Assembly (NCBI RefSeq): GCF_022606355.1
Contig: NZ_JAHHZQ010000003.1
Location: 682,001-746,000 of the forward strand
Direction of reading: 5' to 3'
Length of the DNA: 64,000 nucleotides
Source of the DNA: Leifsonia shinshuensis
GTDB lineage: Bacteria > Actinomycetota > Actinomycetes > Actinomycetales > Microbacteriaceae
The notes beneath the pieces were generated by a model, which saw nothing but the letters and a program-made list of their open reading frames with translations, was not told where the DNA came from and made no database searches. This document shows positions 8,873 through 16,754 of this stretch, one piece after another (the first letter of the stretch is position 1; each line of letters begins with the position of its first letter). The translations under genes were made by a program, and so were the position numbers.

Positions 8873-9359
8873 GACATCGAGGATCGACCGGTTGACCGAG
8901 CTCGTCCGCAGCGTCGCCTTCGCCGGGCGCGCGGCGGCCGAGGAGTGGGTGCGCGACAGCGGGCTCACCCGGCAGCAGGCGTTCACGCTCGGCTACCTCG
9001 AGCAGAACCAGGATCGCGACGTGATCGCCCGCGAACTGGCCGAGATGTCCGGCACCACCGCCGCCAGTGTCACCAGCCTCCTGCAGGGGCTGGAGGAGCG
9101 CGGCTACGTCACACGCACCTCGTCACCGAACGACGCCCGCATCAAGATCGTCCGCGTCACCGCGGAAGGAGCGCGGGTCGTCGCCGGCTTCGACGAGTCG
9201 ATGGCGGCCGAGCAGCGCAAGCTGTTCGACGCCCTCGACGAGAACGAGCAGGATCAGCTGATCGCGCTGCTCGAACGCGTGGTCGACGCCGATCCGTCCG
9301 CCACAGCTCCTTCCGGAGGCGGACCGTCCCGCACAGCGCCACCCTCCGGCCGCCGCTAG
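8871..9359 (+). CDS. MarR family transcriptional regulator
   Basis: The 162-residue protein has the MarR winged helix (MSGTTAASVTSLLQGLEERG for the recognition region, then the wing RTSSPNDARIKIVRVT) and flanking dimerisation helices. The C-terminal 20 residues are Ser/Pro/Gly-rich and probably disordered. It lies 75 nt upstream of a MATE efflux pump on the same strand, so the usual role would be drug-responsive repression of itself and the pump. There is no ribosome-binding site before the ATG. The ligand is unknown. Confidence 0.9.
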   Translation: MTSRIDRLTELVRSVAFAGRAAAEEWVRDSGLTRQQAFTLGYLEQNQDRDVIARELAEMSGTTAASVTSLLQGLEERGYVTRTSSPNDARIKIVRVTAEGARVVAGFDESMAAEQRKLFDALDENEQDQLIALLERVVDADPSATAPSGGGPSRTAPPSGRR

Positions 9360-9434
9360 TCGGCTGCCACCGGCGCACTCCGCACCCTCACTTCTTCTCT
9401 CATCGAAAGCCGTTCACGGAACGGAGGCCCCGTC

Positions 9435-10841
9435 ATGTCCTCGAACCGCCACTATCTCTCGTCCGCGCCGATCTGGCGCTCGCTGGTCCACCTGTGTGTG
9501 CCCATGATCGCCGGCTTCTCAGTCGGCAGCGTCTACAACATCATCAACGCCGGCTTCGTCGGCTCGCTGCACTCCACCCCGCTGCTCGCAGCGCTCACCT
9601 TCTCCCTGCCGGTGTTCGCCCTCCTGATGGCGATCGGCGGCGTCTTCGGCGTCGGCGGCGGCACGTACGTGTCCCGCCTGCTCGGCTCGCAGGATCAGGA
9701 GGGCGCCGACACCGCCGCGTCCGCGGCGCGCATCAAGCAGGTCTCGTCGTTCACTCTGTGGGGCGCCCTCATCGCCGGCGCGGTGATCGGCGTCGTCGGA
9801 CTGATCTTCGCCACTCCCCTGGCCATCGCCGTCGGCGCCTCGGGCGCGTCCGTCGCCCCGACCGCGCTCTACATCGGCGCGATGTTCGCCTTCACACCGG
9901 TGTACGTCGCCGCGTTCGCGCTGGAGCAGCTGGTCAGGGCGGAGGGCGCGGCCGTGGCCTCCATGACCGGGCTGATCGCGTCCACCATCGCGAACCTCCT
10001 GTTCGACGTGCTGTTCATCCTGGTACTCGGCTGGGGCGTGCTCGGCGCGGGCATCGCGCTCGGGCTGTCCAACCTGGTCACCGTCGGCTACTACGTCTGG
10101 TGGCTGACGGCGCGCAGCGAGACGATCTCGCTGGCACCGCGGCACTTCCGCGCCGATCGGGAGATGCTGACCTCGGTGTTCGGCGTCGGCGTCTCCGAGC
10201 TGCTGATGTCGTCGTTCCTGATCGTCACCACGCTGGTCATGAACTGGATCGCGATCGGCTACGGCGCGTCCCTGCTGGCCGCGATGGGTGTGGCCCTGCG
10301 GATCTCGCAGCTGCCCGAGATGATCTGCATGGGCGTCTTCATGGGTGCGATCCCACTGCTGGCCTACGCGTTCGGAGCACGGGACCACGCCAGGCTGACG
10401 AAGGCGATCACCGGATGCGCGATCGCCATCGCGGGGATCACCGCGGTCTTCTCGACCATCGTGTTCCTGTTCCGCGACCAGGTGTTCGCACTGTTCAGCG
10501 CCGACCCGTCGGTCATCGCCGACGGCACGCTCATCCTGACGGCCATGCTCGTCTCGACCCTGTTCAACGGGTTCACCGGGCTGATCATCGCGGTCTTCCA
10601 GGCCACCGAGCAGATGCGGAACGCCACCATCATGTCGGTCGCGCAGGGCGTGCTGTTCATCCCGATCGTGCTGCTGGGCAACGCGGTGTTCGGGATGGCC
10701 GGCGTGATCTGGTCGATGACCGTCACCGAGGCGCTGTGCTTCGCCGCGGGCGCCCTGCTCTTCGCCCGCTCCCGCCGCGCGCTGAACGCCCCCTCCCCCG
10801 AGGCCGCCGCCCAGGCCGAGGCCGCCCTCACCGCCGCCTGA
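9435..10841 (+). CDS. MATE family multidrug efflux transporter
   Basis: The 468-residue protein has about twelve membrane segments in two MATE repeats (first: HLCVPMIAGFSVGSVYNIIN; second beginning near FGVGVSELLMSSFLIVTTL). It resembles MepA/DinF-type sodium- or proton-driven drug exporters. GGAACGGAGG lies upstream of the ATG. Its position directly after a MarR regulator supports an inducible drug-efflux role. The C-terminus is Ala-rich, and a long perfect-stem palindrome follows the stop codon. Confidence 0.92.
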   Translation: MSSNRHYLSSAPIWRSLVHLCVPMIAGFSVGSVYNIINAGFVGSLHSTPLLAALTFSLPVFALLMAIGGVFGVGGGTYVSRLLGSQDQEGADTAASAARIKQVSSFTLWGALIAGAVIGVVGLIFATPLAIAVGASGASVAPTALYIGAMFAFTPVYVAAFALEQLVRAEGAAVASMTGLIASTIANLLFDVLFILVLGWGVLGAGIALGLSNLVTVGYYVWWLTARSETISLAPRHFRADREMLTSVFGVGVSELLMSSFLIVTTLVMNWIAIGYGASLLAAMGVALRISQLPEMICMGVFMGAIPLLAYAFGARDHARLTKAITGCAIAIAGITAVFSTIVFLFRDQVFALFSADPSVIADGTLILTAMLVSTLFNGFTGLIIAVFQATEQMRNATIMSVAQGVLFIPIVLLGNAVFGMAGVIWSMTVTEALCFAAGALLFARSRRALNAPSPEAAAQAEAALTAA

Positions 10842-10848
10842 CAGCCGC

Positions 10849-10906
10849 CGAGACGTGAGTATTCGCGGGAATCCGAGGTCGGATTCCCGCGAATACTCAC
10901 ATCTCG
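10849..10906. terminator. 58 bp near-perfect palindrome between convergent genes
   Basis: Two 28 nt arms (10849-10876 and 10879-10906) are complementary with one mismatch and only 2 nt between them; the core is GAGTATTCGCGGGAATCCGA. It follows the MATE gene and covers the last codons and the stop of the convergent small membrane gene. No T-run follows, so it may be a bidirectional terminator, a mobile REP-like palindrome, or both. Confidence 0.7.
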
Positions 10907-11316
10907 GGGTGGGTGAGGGCCGATCGCACGTCGTCGCGGTCGAGGTGGTTGCGCTCCAGCCAGCGCTCGAAGCCGGCGACGGTCGCGACCGGCGGCGTTG
11001 TCTCGAAGCGGAGGCCGGCATCCGTGAGGCGGGTCCGGAGCTGCTCCCGGATGCGGGAACCTCGCAGGAGGGCGAGCGGGCTGGCGTACGCGACGGCGAG
11101 GGCGAGCAGCAGCAGCACCCAGCCGAACCCGGACGTCATGTCCAGCGGGACGCCGAGGATCGCGATCCCGACCGCTGACGCGGCCATGACCGCGGTCACG
11201 ACCACGAGAGCTCGCGCCAGGACGGACGCGGCCGCGATGCGCGAGCCCAGCACCTCGCCGACGAGAGGCGCCCACGCCGACGCACCGCGTCGCGGCGTGC
11301 GCTGCTGCCTCATCAC
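10897..11316 (-). CDS. small membrane protein of unknown function
   Basis: The 139-residue protein has two membrane segments (about residues 35-57 and 63-85) followed by a basic cytoplasmic region and an alpha-helical tail (GFERWLERNHLDRDDV). I do not recognise the family. The start GTG at 11316 is preceded at 6 nt by TAGATT (11323-11328), fitting a leaderless mRNA; the next codon is ATG. The stop codon and the last two codons lie inside the 10849-10906 palindrome, so the natural C-terminus may have been altered by insertion of that element. Confidence 0.7.
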   Translation of the reverse strand: MMRQQRTPRRGASAWAPLVGEVLGSRIAAASVLARALVVVTAVMAASAVGIAILGVPLDMTSGFGWVLLLLALAVAYASPLALLRGSRIREQLRTRLTDAGLRFETTPPVATVAGFERWLERNHLDRDDVRSALTHPEM

Positions 11317-11330
11317 GGCACGAATCTAGT

Positions 11331-11388
11331 CGAGAGGTGACATGTTGTCGCCCCTCGCACCGAGAGGTGACATGTTGTCGCCCCTCGC
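11331..11388. repeat. tandem duplication of a 28 bp hairpin-forming unit
   Basis: The unit CGAGAGGTGACATGTTGTCG plus 8 further bases occurs twice with identical sequence (11331-11358 and 11361-11388, period 30). Each unit folds into a 12 bp stem with one mismatch and one G-U pair around a 3 nt loop. The pair sits between the DUF1905 gene end and the promoter of the small membrane gene, overlapping the likely -35 region of the latter. Confidence 0.75.
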
Positions 11389-11397
11389 GGGCGGGGC

Positions 11398-11661
11398 TCA
11401 GCGGTCGGGGTCGACGACCAGCTCCACCTCGATCTCGTCGCCCGCGCCGCGGCCGGTCTTCTTGCGGGTGTCGGCGTTGAACGAGACCAGGTAGCGACCT
11501 CCCATCACGCCGATCGTCGTCGCGTAGCTGTAACCGCCATCAATGGTTACGACGACGGGGACGCGCTTGCCGCGATCGAAGGCGAGCACGACCTCCTCGG
11601 GCACCACGATGCCGACGTTGTTGCCGCCGGTGGACTCGAGCACAGTGCGGAAGACGGCCAT
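11398..11661 (-). CDS. DUF1905 domain protein
   Basis: The 87-residue protein consists of a single DUF1905 beta-barrel-like domain: VPEEVVLAFDRGKRVPVVVTI followed by GRYLVSFNADTRKKTGRGAG and a D-E-I-E-V-E-L strand. This domain is common in actinobacteria alone or fused to OmdA-type (PF13376) domains; its biochemical role is not established. The usual C-terminal partner domain is absent. It is divergent from the large phosphoesterase gene, and the intervening 330 bp hold both promoters. Confidence 0.8.
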   Translation of the reverse strand: MAVFRTVLESTGGNNVGIVVPEEVVLAFDRGKRVPVVVTIDGGYSYATTIGVMGGRYLVSFNADTRKKTGRGAGDEIEVELVVDPDR

Positions 11662-11993
11662 CGGACCTCCAGCGTCGGGGTGGTGCGCGGGTGGGACGGG
11701 GCGAGCCTACTCCCGCACCACCCTGAGAGTCCGTACAGACCCGTCGGCCGGCGCTCGGCGGGCGTTCACCTTCGGTTCCCGCCTCCCACCAGGGATGCCG
11801 CCCGCCGACACGCCGTGCCGTCGCCGCGACCGTAACCGTCGATTCATGAACCGTTTGGTTGACCCCCTCACGGGGGCCACACCAGTCTCGACCCTGTGAC
11901 CTCCCTCTGAGGTCGCTCAACCGGTCGACACACCCTCGCATCGTGCCACCGGTCTGCCTTCTCACCACATCACCTCGGGAAAGGTCTCGGCAG
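11662..11993. other. 332 bp intergenic region with no gene
   Basis: This region separates the DUF1905 gene from the secreted phosphoesterase gene. It holds a candidate Pho box (11764-11785), a 5 bp CCCCC/GGGGG hairpin (11863-11876) and the 6 bp hairpin GACCTC/GAGGTC (11898-11914). I see no supported coding sequence here. The frame of the downstream gene is open back to 11859 but has no ribosome-binding site there. Confidence 0.5.
11764..11785 (+). promoter_or_regulatory. candidate Pho box before the phosphoesterase gene
   Basis: GTTCACCTTCG (11764-11774) is followed directly by GTTCCCGCCTC (11775-11785): two 11 nt direct repeats beginning GTTC, the spacing known for actinobacterial PhoP boxes. 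The second unit is weak. It is 209 nt upstream of a secreted phosphoesterase. A role in phosphate control is inference. Confidence 0.3.
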
Positions 11994-14870
11994 ATGAACG
12001 GCAACATCCCCCGACGCTCCACACTCACCACACGACAGCGCGTCCTAGCGGTCACCGCGACCGCCTGCGCGCTCGCCCTCCTCGGCGGCGGGATCGCCGC
12101 CGCCTCGACGATCGGCTTCGGCGACCAGCAGGTCGGCCAGAACTACCCGAACGGCGAGCAGGTCTCCGACAACCAGGTGATCCAGCCCGTCGGCACCCGC
12201 CTGATGACGCCGTTCGGAAAGCTGATGGGGTCCACCGTGAGCCCCGACGGCCGCTACCTCGTCGGCACGAGCACCGATCGCTCGGTCGACCTGCAGGTCT
12301 TCGACCTCGACTCGTACCAGCCCGTCGCCGCAGCCGGCACGCTCGCGGCCGCGTCGTTCGCGACCGCGGCCTCCAATGCGGGTTACGGCGCCATGAAGTA
12401 CCTCAAGATCAGCGACGGCACCGTCGGGCAGGAGGGCCCCGTCTTCTCCCCCGACGGCAAGTTCCTGTTCGAGCCGGTCGCGACAGGGATCGTCCGCTAC
12501 CCGTTCAACCCGGACGGCTCGCTCGGCGCCGGCACGAAGATCGCCATCCCGAACTCCGCAGCAGGCCAGCAGGCGCTGACCGCCGGGATGACGTTCTCGG
12601 CCGACGGCTCCACGCTGTACGCCGCGGTCAACGGCCAGAACACCGTCGTCGCGATCGACCCGGTCGCCGGCACGATCACGCAGACCTTCGCGGTCGGCAT
12701 CGCGCCGCGCCAGCTGACCTTCGTCGGCTCGCACCTCTTCGTGTCGAACGAGGGAGGCCGCCAGGCGGTCGCCGGCGACACCACGATGGGCTCCTACGGC
12801 ACCGCGGTCCCGGCCGACACGAACCTCGGCACCAGCACGACGGGCACCGTCAGCGTCATCGACACCGCGAACCAGGCGAGCGCCGTCGGGACGATCCCGG
12901 TGCAGCTGCACCCCACCGCGATGCACCTCGACGGCACGACGCTGTACGTGGCCAACACCAACAGCGACACCGTCTCGGTCGTCGACACCCGCACCGACCG
13001 TGTCGTGCAGACGTTCGCGACCCAGCCGTGGGCCTCCTCGACGACCGGCTACGAGCCGACCGCGATCACCCAGCAGGGCGACCACCTGCTCGTCTCGCTC
13101 GGCCGCGCCAACGCCATCGCGGTCTACAAGATCGACCGCAAGGACCCGCGCGACCCGGCGAGCTTCATCGGACTCCTTCCGACCGACTACTTCCCGGAGA
13201 ACGTCACCGCGGTGAAGGGCAGCATCGTCGTCACCAACACGCGGGGTATCGACGCACGCGGCCCGCTGCTGACCTTCACCAAGGGCCAGGGCACCACCCC
13301 GGCGACCGGGCACGGCACCCACTCCACGACGGCCTCGCTCACGAAGTTCACGCTGCCGGACGACAAGAAGATCCAGAAGTACACCGCGACCGTCTTCGCC
13401 CAGAACGGCTGGACCAGGAGCCCGCTCCAGAGCCAGGGAGACCAGGGCGAGAACCAGGACGGTCAGGGTCAGGACCAGCAGGCCAACGCCATCCCGAAGC
13501 GGATCGGCGAGCCGTCTCCGATCAAGCACGTGTTCCTCCTGGTCAAGGAGAACCGCAGCTACGACCAGTTGTACGGCGACATGAAGCAGGGCAACGGCGA
13601 TCCGACGCTGACGCAGTTCGGCGCCAAGGTCACGCCGAACCAGCACGCCCTCGCCACCCAGTTCGGGCTGTACGACAACACCTACGACATCGGCACGAAC
13701 TCGGCCGAAGGCCACAACTGGCTGATGCAGGGCGACAACCCGGCGTACACCGAGACCAGCGCCGGCGAGTACACCCGCTCGTACGACACCGAGGAGGATG
13801 TGCTCGGCCACCAGCGTTCCGGCTTCCTGTGGACGTCGGTGCAGTCCGCGGGCAAGACGGCGAAGAACTTCGGCGAGTTCGAGTACGGCGAGGGCAAGCC
13901 GGCCGGGGCGACCTGGCAGCAGTACTACTGCACGGCGCAGGGCGTGATGGCGGGCGGGAACCCGTCGACCCTGTTCGACCCGTCGCTCCAGTTGCACGCG
14001 AGCTCGGCCATCCCGTCGCTGAACGCGATCACCGACCCGAACGCTGCGCCGTTCGACCTCGCGGTGCCGGACATCTACCGGTACGAGACCTGGAAGCAGG
14101 ACTTCGAGAAGAACGGTCCGTCGAACCTCAACATGGTCTGGCTCTCGAGCGACCACACCGGAGGCACGGCCGACCCGGAGGCGCAGGTCGCCGACAACGA
14201 CCTCGCGGTCGGGAAGATCGTGGACGAGATCTCGCACTCCCGGTACTGGAAGGACTCGGCCATCTTCGTGGCGGAGGACGACACCCAGGACGGCGCCGAC
14301 CACGTCGACGGCCACCGCGCGCCCATCCAGGTGATCAGCCCGTACGCCGCCCACGGCAAGACCGTGAGCACGTTCTACTCGCAGATCAACCTGGTCCGCA
14401 CCATCGAGCAGATCCTCGGCGCCCAGCCGATGAACCAGAAGCTCGCCGCGGCGACGCCGATGACCGATGCGTTCACGAACAAGCCCGACCTGACCCCCTA
14501 CGCCGCGGTGCCCAACCAGGTGCCGCTGACGGAGGGCGTCGTCACCGCACCCGCGTGCGGCTACGACACGATGGGCGCGACCGGGCCCGCCGCCACGGCG
14601 ATCAACGCGGCCGCGGCGAAGGCAGCGGAGGTCCCGGCGGCCGAGCAGGCGACGGCGGCGAAGTGGCAGAAGTGGGCGGGGAAGCAGCACTTCACCGGAA
14701 CCGCCGGCCACCCCGCCATCCCCGACTACGACAACCCGCTGCTCATGAACCGATGGACCTGGTACCAGACGCACCACTGGACCTCGCCCTACCCGGGCGA
14801 CGCGAAGATCTACGGCCCGGACGACGTGCCCGGGATCGCCCCGGGGTCGACGAACCACGACGACCAGTGA
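11994..14870 (+). CDS. secreted YncE-like beta-propeller / phosphoesterase fusion
   Basis: The 958-residue protein has a basic N-terminus and signal peptide (VTATACALALLGGGIAAAS). Residues about 60-460 form YncE/SMP-30-like beta-propeller repeats (VSPDGRYLVGTSTDRSVDLQ, FSADGSTLYAAVNGQNTVVA, LDGTTLYVANTNSDTVSVVD). Residues about 508-870 are a phosphoesterase-family domain related to phospholipase C and acid phosphatases, beginning HVFLLVKENRSYDQLYGD and containing FVAEDDTQDGADHVDGHRAP with metal-binding residues. The two are joined by a Gln/Gly-rich linker. ATG 11994 follows GGGAAAGG. It is expected outside the cell, probably releasing phosphate or choline from phospholipids or phosphoesters; the substrate is not shown. 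Confidence 0.9.
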   Translation: MNGNIPRRSTLTTRQRVLAVTATACALALLGGGIAAASTIGFGDQQVGQNYPNGEQVSDNQVIQPVGTRLMTPFGKLMGSTVSPDGRYLVGTSTDRSVDLQVFDLDSYQPVAAAGTLAAASFATAASNAGYGAMKYLKISDGTVGQEGPVFSPDGKFLFEPVATGIVRYPFNPDGSLGAGTKIAIPNSAAGQQALTAGMTFSADGSTLYAAVNGQNTVVAIDPVAGTITQTFAVGIAPRQLTFVGSHLFVSNEGGRQAVAGDTTMGSYGTAVPADTNLGTSTTGTVSVIDTANQASAVGTIPVQLHPTAMHLDGTTLYVANTNSDTVSVVDTRTDRVVQTFATQPWASSTTGYEPTAITQQGDHLLVSLGRANAIAVYKIDRKDPRDPASFIGLLPTDYFPENVTAVKGSIVVTNTRGIDARGPLLTFTKGQGTTPATGHGTHSTTASLTKFTLPDDKKIQKYTATVFAQNGWTRSPLQSQGDQGENQDGQGQDQQANAIPKRIGEPSPIKHVFLLVKENRSYDQLYGDMKQGNGDPTLTQFGAKVTPNQHALATQFGLYDNTYDIGTNSAEGHNWLMQGDNPAYTETSAGEYTRSYDTEEDVLGHQRSGFLWTSVQSAGKTAKNFGEFEYGEGKPAGATWQQYYCTAQGVMAGGNPSTLFDPSLQLHASSAIPSLNAITDPNAAPFDLAVPDIYRYETWKQDFEKNGPSNLNMVWLSSDHTGGTADPEAQVADNDLAVGKIVDEISHSRYWKDSAIFVAEDDTQDGADHVDGHRAPIQVISPYAAHGKTVSTFYSQINLVRTIEQILGAQPMNQKLAAATPMTDAFTNKPDLTPYAAVPNQVPLTEGVVTAPACGYDTMGATGPAATAINAAAAKAAEVPAAEQATAAKWQKWAGKQHFTGTAGHPAIPDYDNPLLMNRWTWYQTHHWTSPYPGDAKIYGPDDVPGIAPGSTNHDDQ

Positions 14871-14896
14871 CCTCCGCACGCTGAGCTCCTGACGCC

Positions 14897-14952
14897 GAGG
14901 AGCACGCAGACGCCCTCATCCCGCGCGGATGAGGGCGTTCTGCGTGTCCTCC
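14897..14952. terminator. terminator-like palindrome, diverged copy A
   Basis: The arms 14897-14922 and 14925-14952 pair around GACGCCCTCATC/GATGAGGGCGT with one extra T on the right. The sequence is a diverged member of the family at 15848, 23448 and 29985 (shared GCACGCA-GACGCCC and GGGCGTTnTGCGTG). It lies between the convergent phosphoesterase and PEBP genes. Confidence 0.7.
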
Positions 14953-14973
14953 GGGGCTCCGGGGCTCCGGGGC

Positions 14974-15537
14974 TCAGGGGTTCTCGTACGTGCCGTCGAG
15001 GCGCGCCCGGGCGATGACATGGTCGCGCATCGCGCGGACCACGTCCTCCAGGCCGAACGACGCGGGGAGGTCGAGGCGGCGATCCACGGCGAAGAGCTGG
15101 AAGACATACGAGTGCGGCCCGTGCGACGGCACGGGCATGGGGCCGTGCCAGCCGCGCGAGCCGAGCGAGCCTCGGCCGTACGTCACGCCGACCGGCGGGG
15201 TACGGCGGCTGAGCGCGGCCTCGGGGAGGCCACCGAGCGCCGGGTCGATGCCGCGCGCGATCGTGTGGACCGCCGGTTGCCTCCGCGGAGCGTCGGGGTC
15301 CTCCACGACCAGCACCAGCTCCTCGGTCGCGACCGGCGGCGCCGTCCACGCGAGCGCCGGAGACAGATCCTGTCCGAACAGCCGCCCCTTGTACTCGGCA
15401 GGGATGGGAGCGCCGCTGTCGAAGGCGGGACTCGTCAGGGTGAACGACTCGGGCGCCTGGAGGCCGGGACGCTCCCAGACGACTTTGTCGTGACCGGCGC
15501 GGCGGTCGCGCAGCGCGCGTCCGATGGGGTTCGGCAT
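14974..15537 (-). CDS. YbhB/YbcL family PEBP protein
   Basis: The 187-residue protein is a phosphatidylethanolamine-binding-protein-like fold: FTLTSPAFDSGAPIPAEYKG, then LVLVVEDPDAP (the DPDAP anion-site motif), GWHGPMPVPSHGPHSYVFQL (the GxHxY/F-type segment) and a C-terminal helix. Bacterial YbhB/YbcL proteins have no settled function. ATG at 15537 is chosen because the fold starts there and GAGAGG precedes it; the frame is open upstream to 15723 but that part overlaps the next gene and is not protein-like. Confidence 0.88.
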   Translation of the reverse strand: MPNPIGRALRDRRAGHDKVVWERPGLQAPESFTLTSPAFDSGAPIPAEYKGRLFGQDLSPALAWTAPPVATEELVLVVEDPDAPRRQPAVHTIARGIDPALGGLPEAALSRRTPPVGVTYGRGSLGSRGWHGPMPVPSHGPHSYVFQLFAVDRRLDLPASFGLEDVVRAMRDHVIARARLDGTYENP

Positions 15538-15596
15538 GGTGGTGCGGCCTCTCGGTCGGGAGTGGCGGGTGCGGGACTTACCGAATATACGTCGCG

Positions 15597-15815
15597 CTAG
15601 CCGATGAAGGACGCATCCGGTCCGGTCTCCCCCGTGTTCTCGTGCGTCGGGTCGCGCAGCTCGCTGAGCTCGGCGACCGCGCTCTCGATCGCATCGAGCG
15701 CGAGTCGCACCGGCTCGACCCACGCGTCGGCCGCGACGGCTGTCGCGCCCGCTGCTGCGGCGAGCTTCGCGCGTGCGACGCGGATGGCCTCTTCAGCCGT
15801 CTCCAGATTGTCCAT
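15597..15815 (-). CDS. small hypothetical protein, 72 residues
   Basis: The predicted product (beginning MDNLETAEEAIRVARAKLAA) is alpha-helical and alanine-rich with an acidic tail ending in DASFIG. I do not recognise a family. ATG at 15815 is preferred over the upstream in-frame start at 15863 because the extra residues would be encoded within the 15848-15907 palindrome. It lies between the PEBP gene and the phosphatidyltransferase gene on the same strand. Codon use matches the neighbours, which is the main support. Confidence 0.55.
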   Translation of the reverse strand: MDNLETAEEAIRVARAKLAAAAGATAVAADAWVEPVRLALDAIESAVAELSELRDPTHENTGETGPDASFIG

Positions 15816-15847
15816 GTGCGTATTGTCGCCCGGCCGCCGTCGAGCGT

Positions 15848-15907
15848 CGAGGGGCACGCACACGCCCCTATTCCTGGGTTTTGAGGGCGTTTGCGTGCCC
15901 CTCGGCG
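15848..15907. repeat. terminator-like palindrome, copy B, running into a coding 3' end
   Basis: The left arm starts CGAGGGGCACGCACACGCCC and the right arm ends GGGCGTTTGCGTGCCCCTCG, with an imperfect centre. It is one of four related palindromes in the window. Here the element overlaps the end of the phosphatidyltransferase gene, so the final residues HANALKTQE are encoded by the repeat. Confidence 0.75.
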
Positions 15908-16644
15908 GGTTCGGGCAGCGCGGCGGGCGCGGCGGGCGCGGCGTGCCTGCGGCGCGCGAGCCAGAGCGTGTCCCGGGCGAAGGACTCGAGGAGGAGGGCG
16001 AGGGCCAGGGCGACCAGCAGGCTGTCGAGACCGGGCAGGAGGCCGCTGGCGGCGACCGCCAGCGCGATCCCCGCGTACGCGGTCACCACCTTGCGCCAGT
16101 AGCGGTACGGCAGCGTCGCCCGCATCCACGGCAGCATCCACCCGGTCACGACGAACGCGTAGCGCAGCGCCCCGATCGCGATCGTCCAGAACCCGAGGGC
16201 GGGCGCGACGTACACGCTCAGCACCAGCAGGAGGAACGCATCGACCTCCATGTCGAAGCGCGCGCCGAGCTCGCTCGTCGACCCGGTGCGGCGCGCGACC
16301 CAGCCGTCCACCGCGTCGAGTGCCAGCGTGGGAACCACCAGGCCCACCAGCAGCGCGACCGGGATCGGGTCCGTGAACGACGCCACGACCAGCCCGGTGA
16401 TCAGCCCGACCAGGGCGGACCGCATCGAGGTCACCATGTTCGCCGGCCCGAACCGCTCCGACCTGCGGCGCTGGAGGCCGCGGATCAGCAGCGCGTTCGA
16501 GACCGCCAGATAGGCGACGACGGCGAGCCAGCCGGAGGCCGGAAGCGGCATCGTCCACCAGGCCGCCCCCAGGACCCCGGCGAGCAGCACCACCATCGCA
16601 CCCGCACCGGCCCAGCCGATCGCCGCGAGTTGAACCCTTTTCAC
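15868..16644 (-). CDS. CDP-alcohol phosphatidyltransferase family protein
   Basis: The 258-residue membrane protein carries a complete CDP-alcohol phosphotransferase motif at residues 110-135: D-AV-DG-WV-AR, then eight residues, G-ARF-D-MEV-D. About six membrane segments follow. These enzymes transfer a phospho-alcohol from CDP-diacylglycerol or a CDP-alcohol. GTG 16644 follows GAGG at 8 nt; the frame is open to 16773 without a better start. It is divergent from the seven-gene PTPS/GT4/sulfatase operon and probably contributes a lipid or polar-head transfer to the same pathway. Its last nine residues come from a palindromic repeat. Confidence 0.88.
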   Translation of the reverse strand: MKRVQLAAIGWAGAGAMVVLLAGVLGAAWWTMPLPASGWLAVVAYLAVSNALLIRGLQRRRSERFGPANMVTSMRSALVGLITGLVVASFTDPIPVALLVGLVVPTLALDAVDGWVARRTGSTSELGARFDMEVDAFLLLVLSVYVAPALGFWTIAIGALRYAFVVTGWMLPWMRATLPYRYWRKVVTAYAGIALAVAASGLLPGLDSLLVALALALLLESFARDTLWLARRRHAAPAAPAALPEPAEGHANALKTQE

Positions 16645-16754
16645 CTGCGCCTCGTGTCTCGTCTGTGAACGCGGCCGCGCTGTCAACCCTTGTGTCGACC
16701 GGCCTTGTCTTAACACGCTGCACGTGGACGGATGGTTCAGGAAGGGGTGATGAC

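Noticed and set aside
13526-14600. Reading the phosphoesterase part as a separate gene from the beta-propeller part
   Set aside because: A single frame without interruption runs from the signal peptide to 14870, with a normal linker and no internal ribosome-binding site at the domain border.
12045-14879. A 944-codon open frame on the minus strand opposite the phosphoesterase gene
   Set aside because: It is a shadow frame of a high-GC gene: Val/Arg/Asp-rich low-complexity sequence, no recognisable domain, and the plus-strand gene is clearly real.
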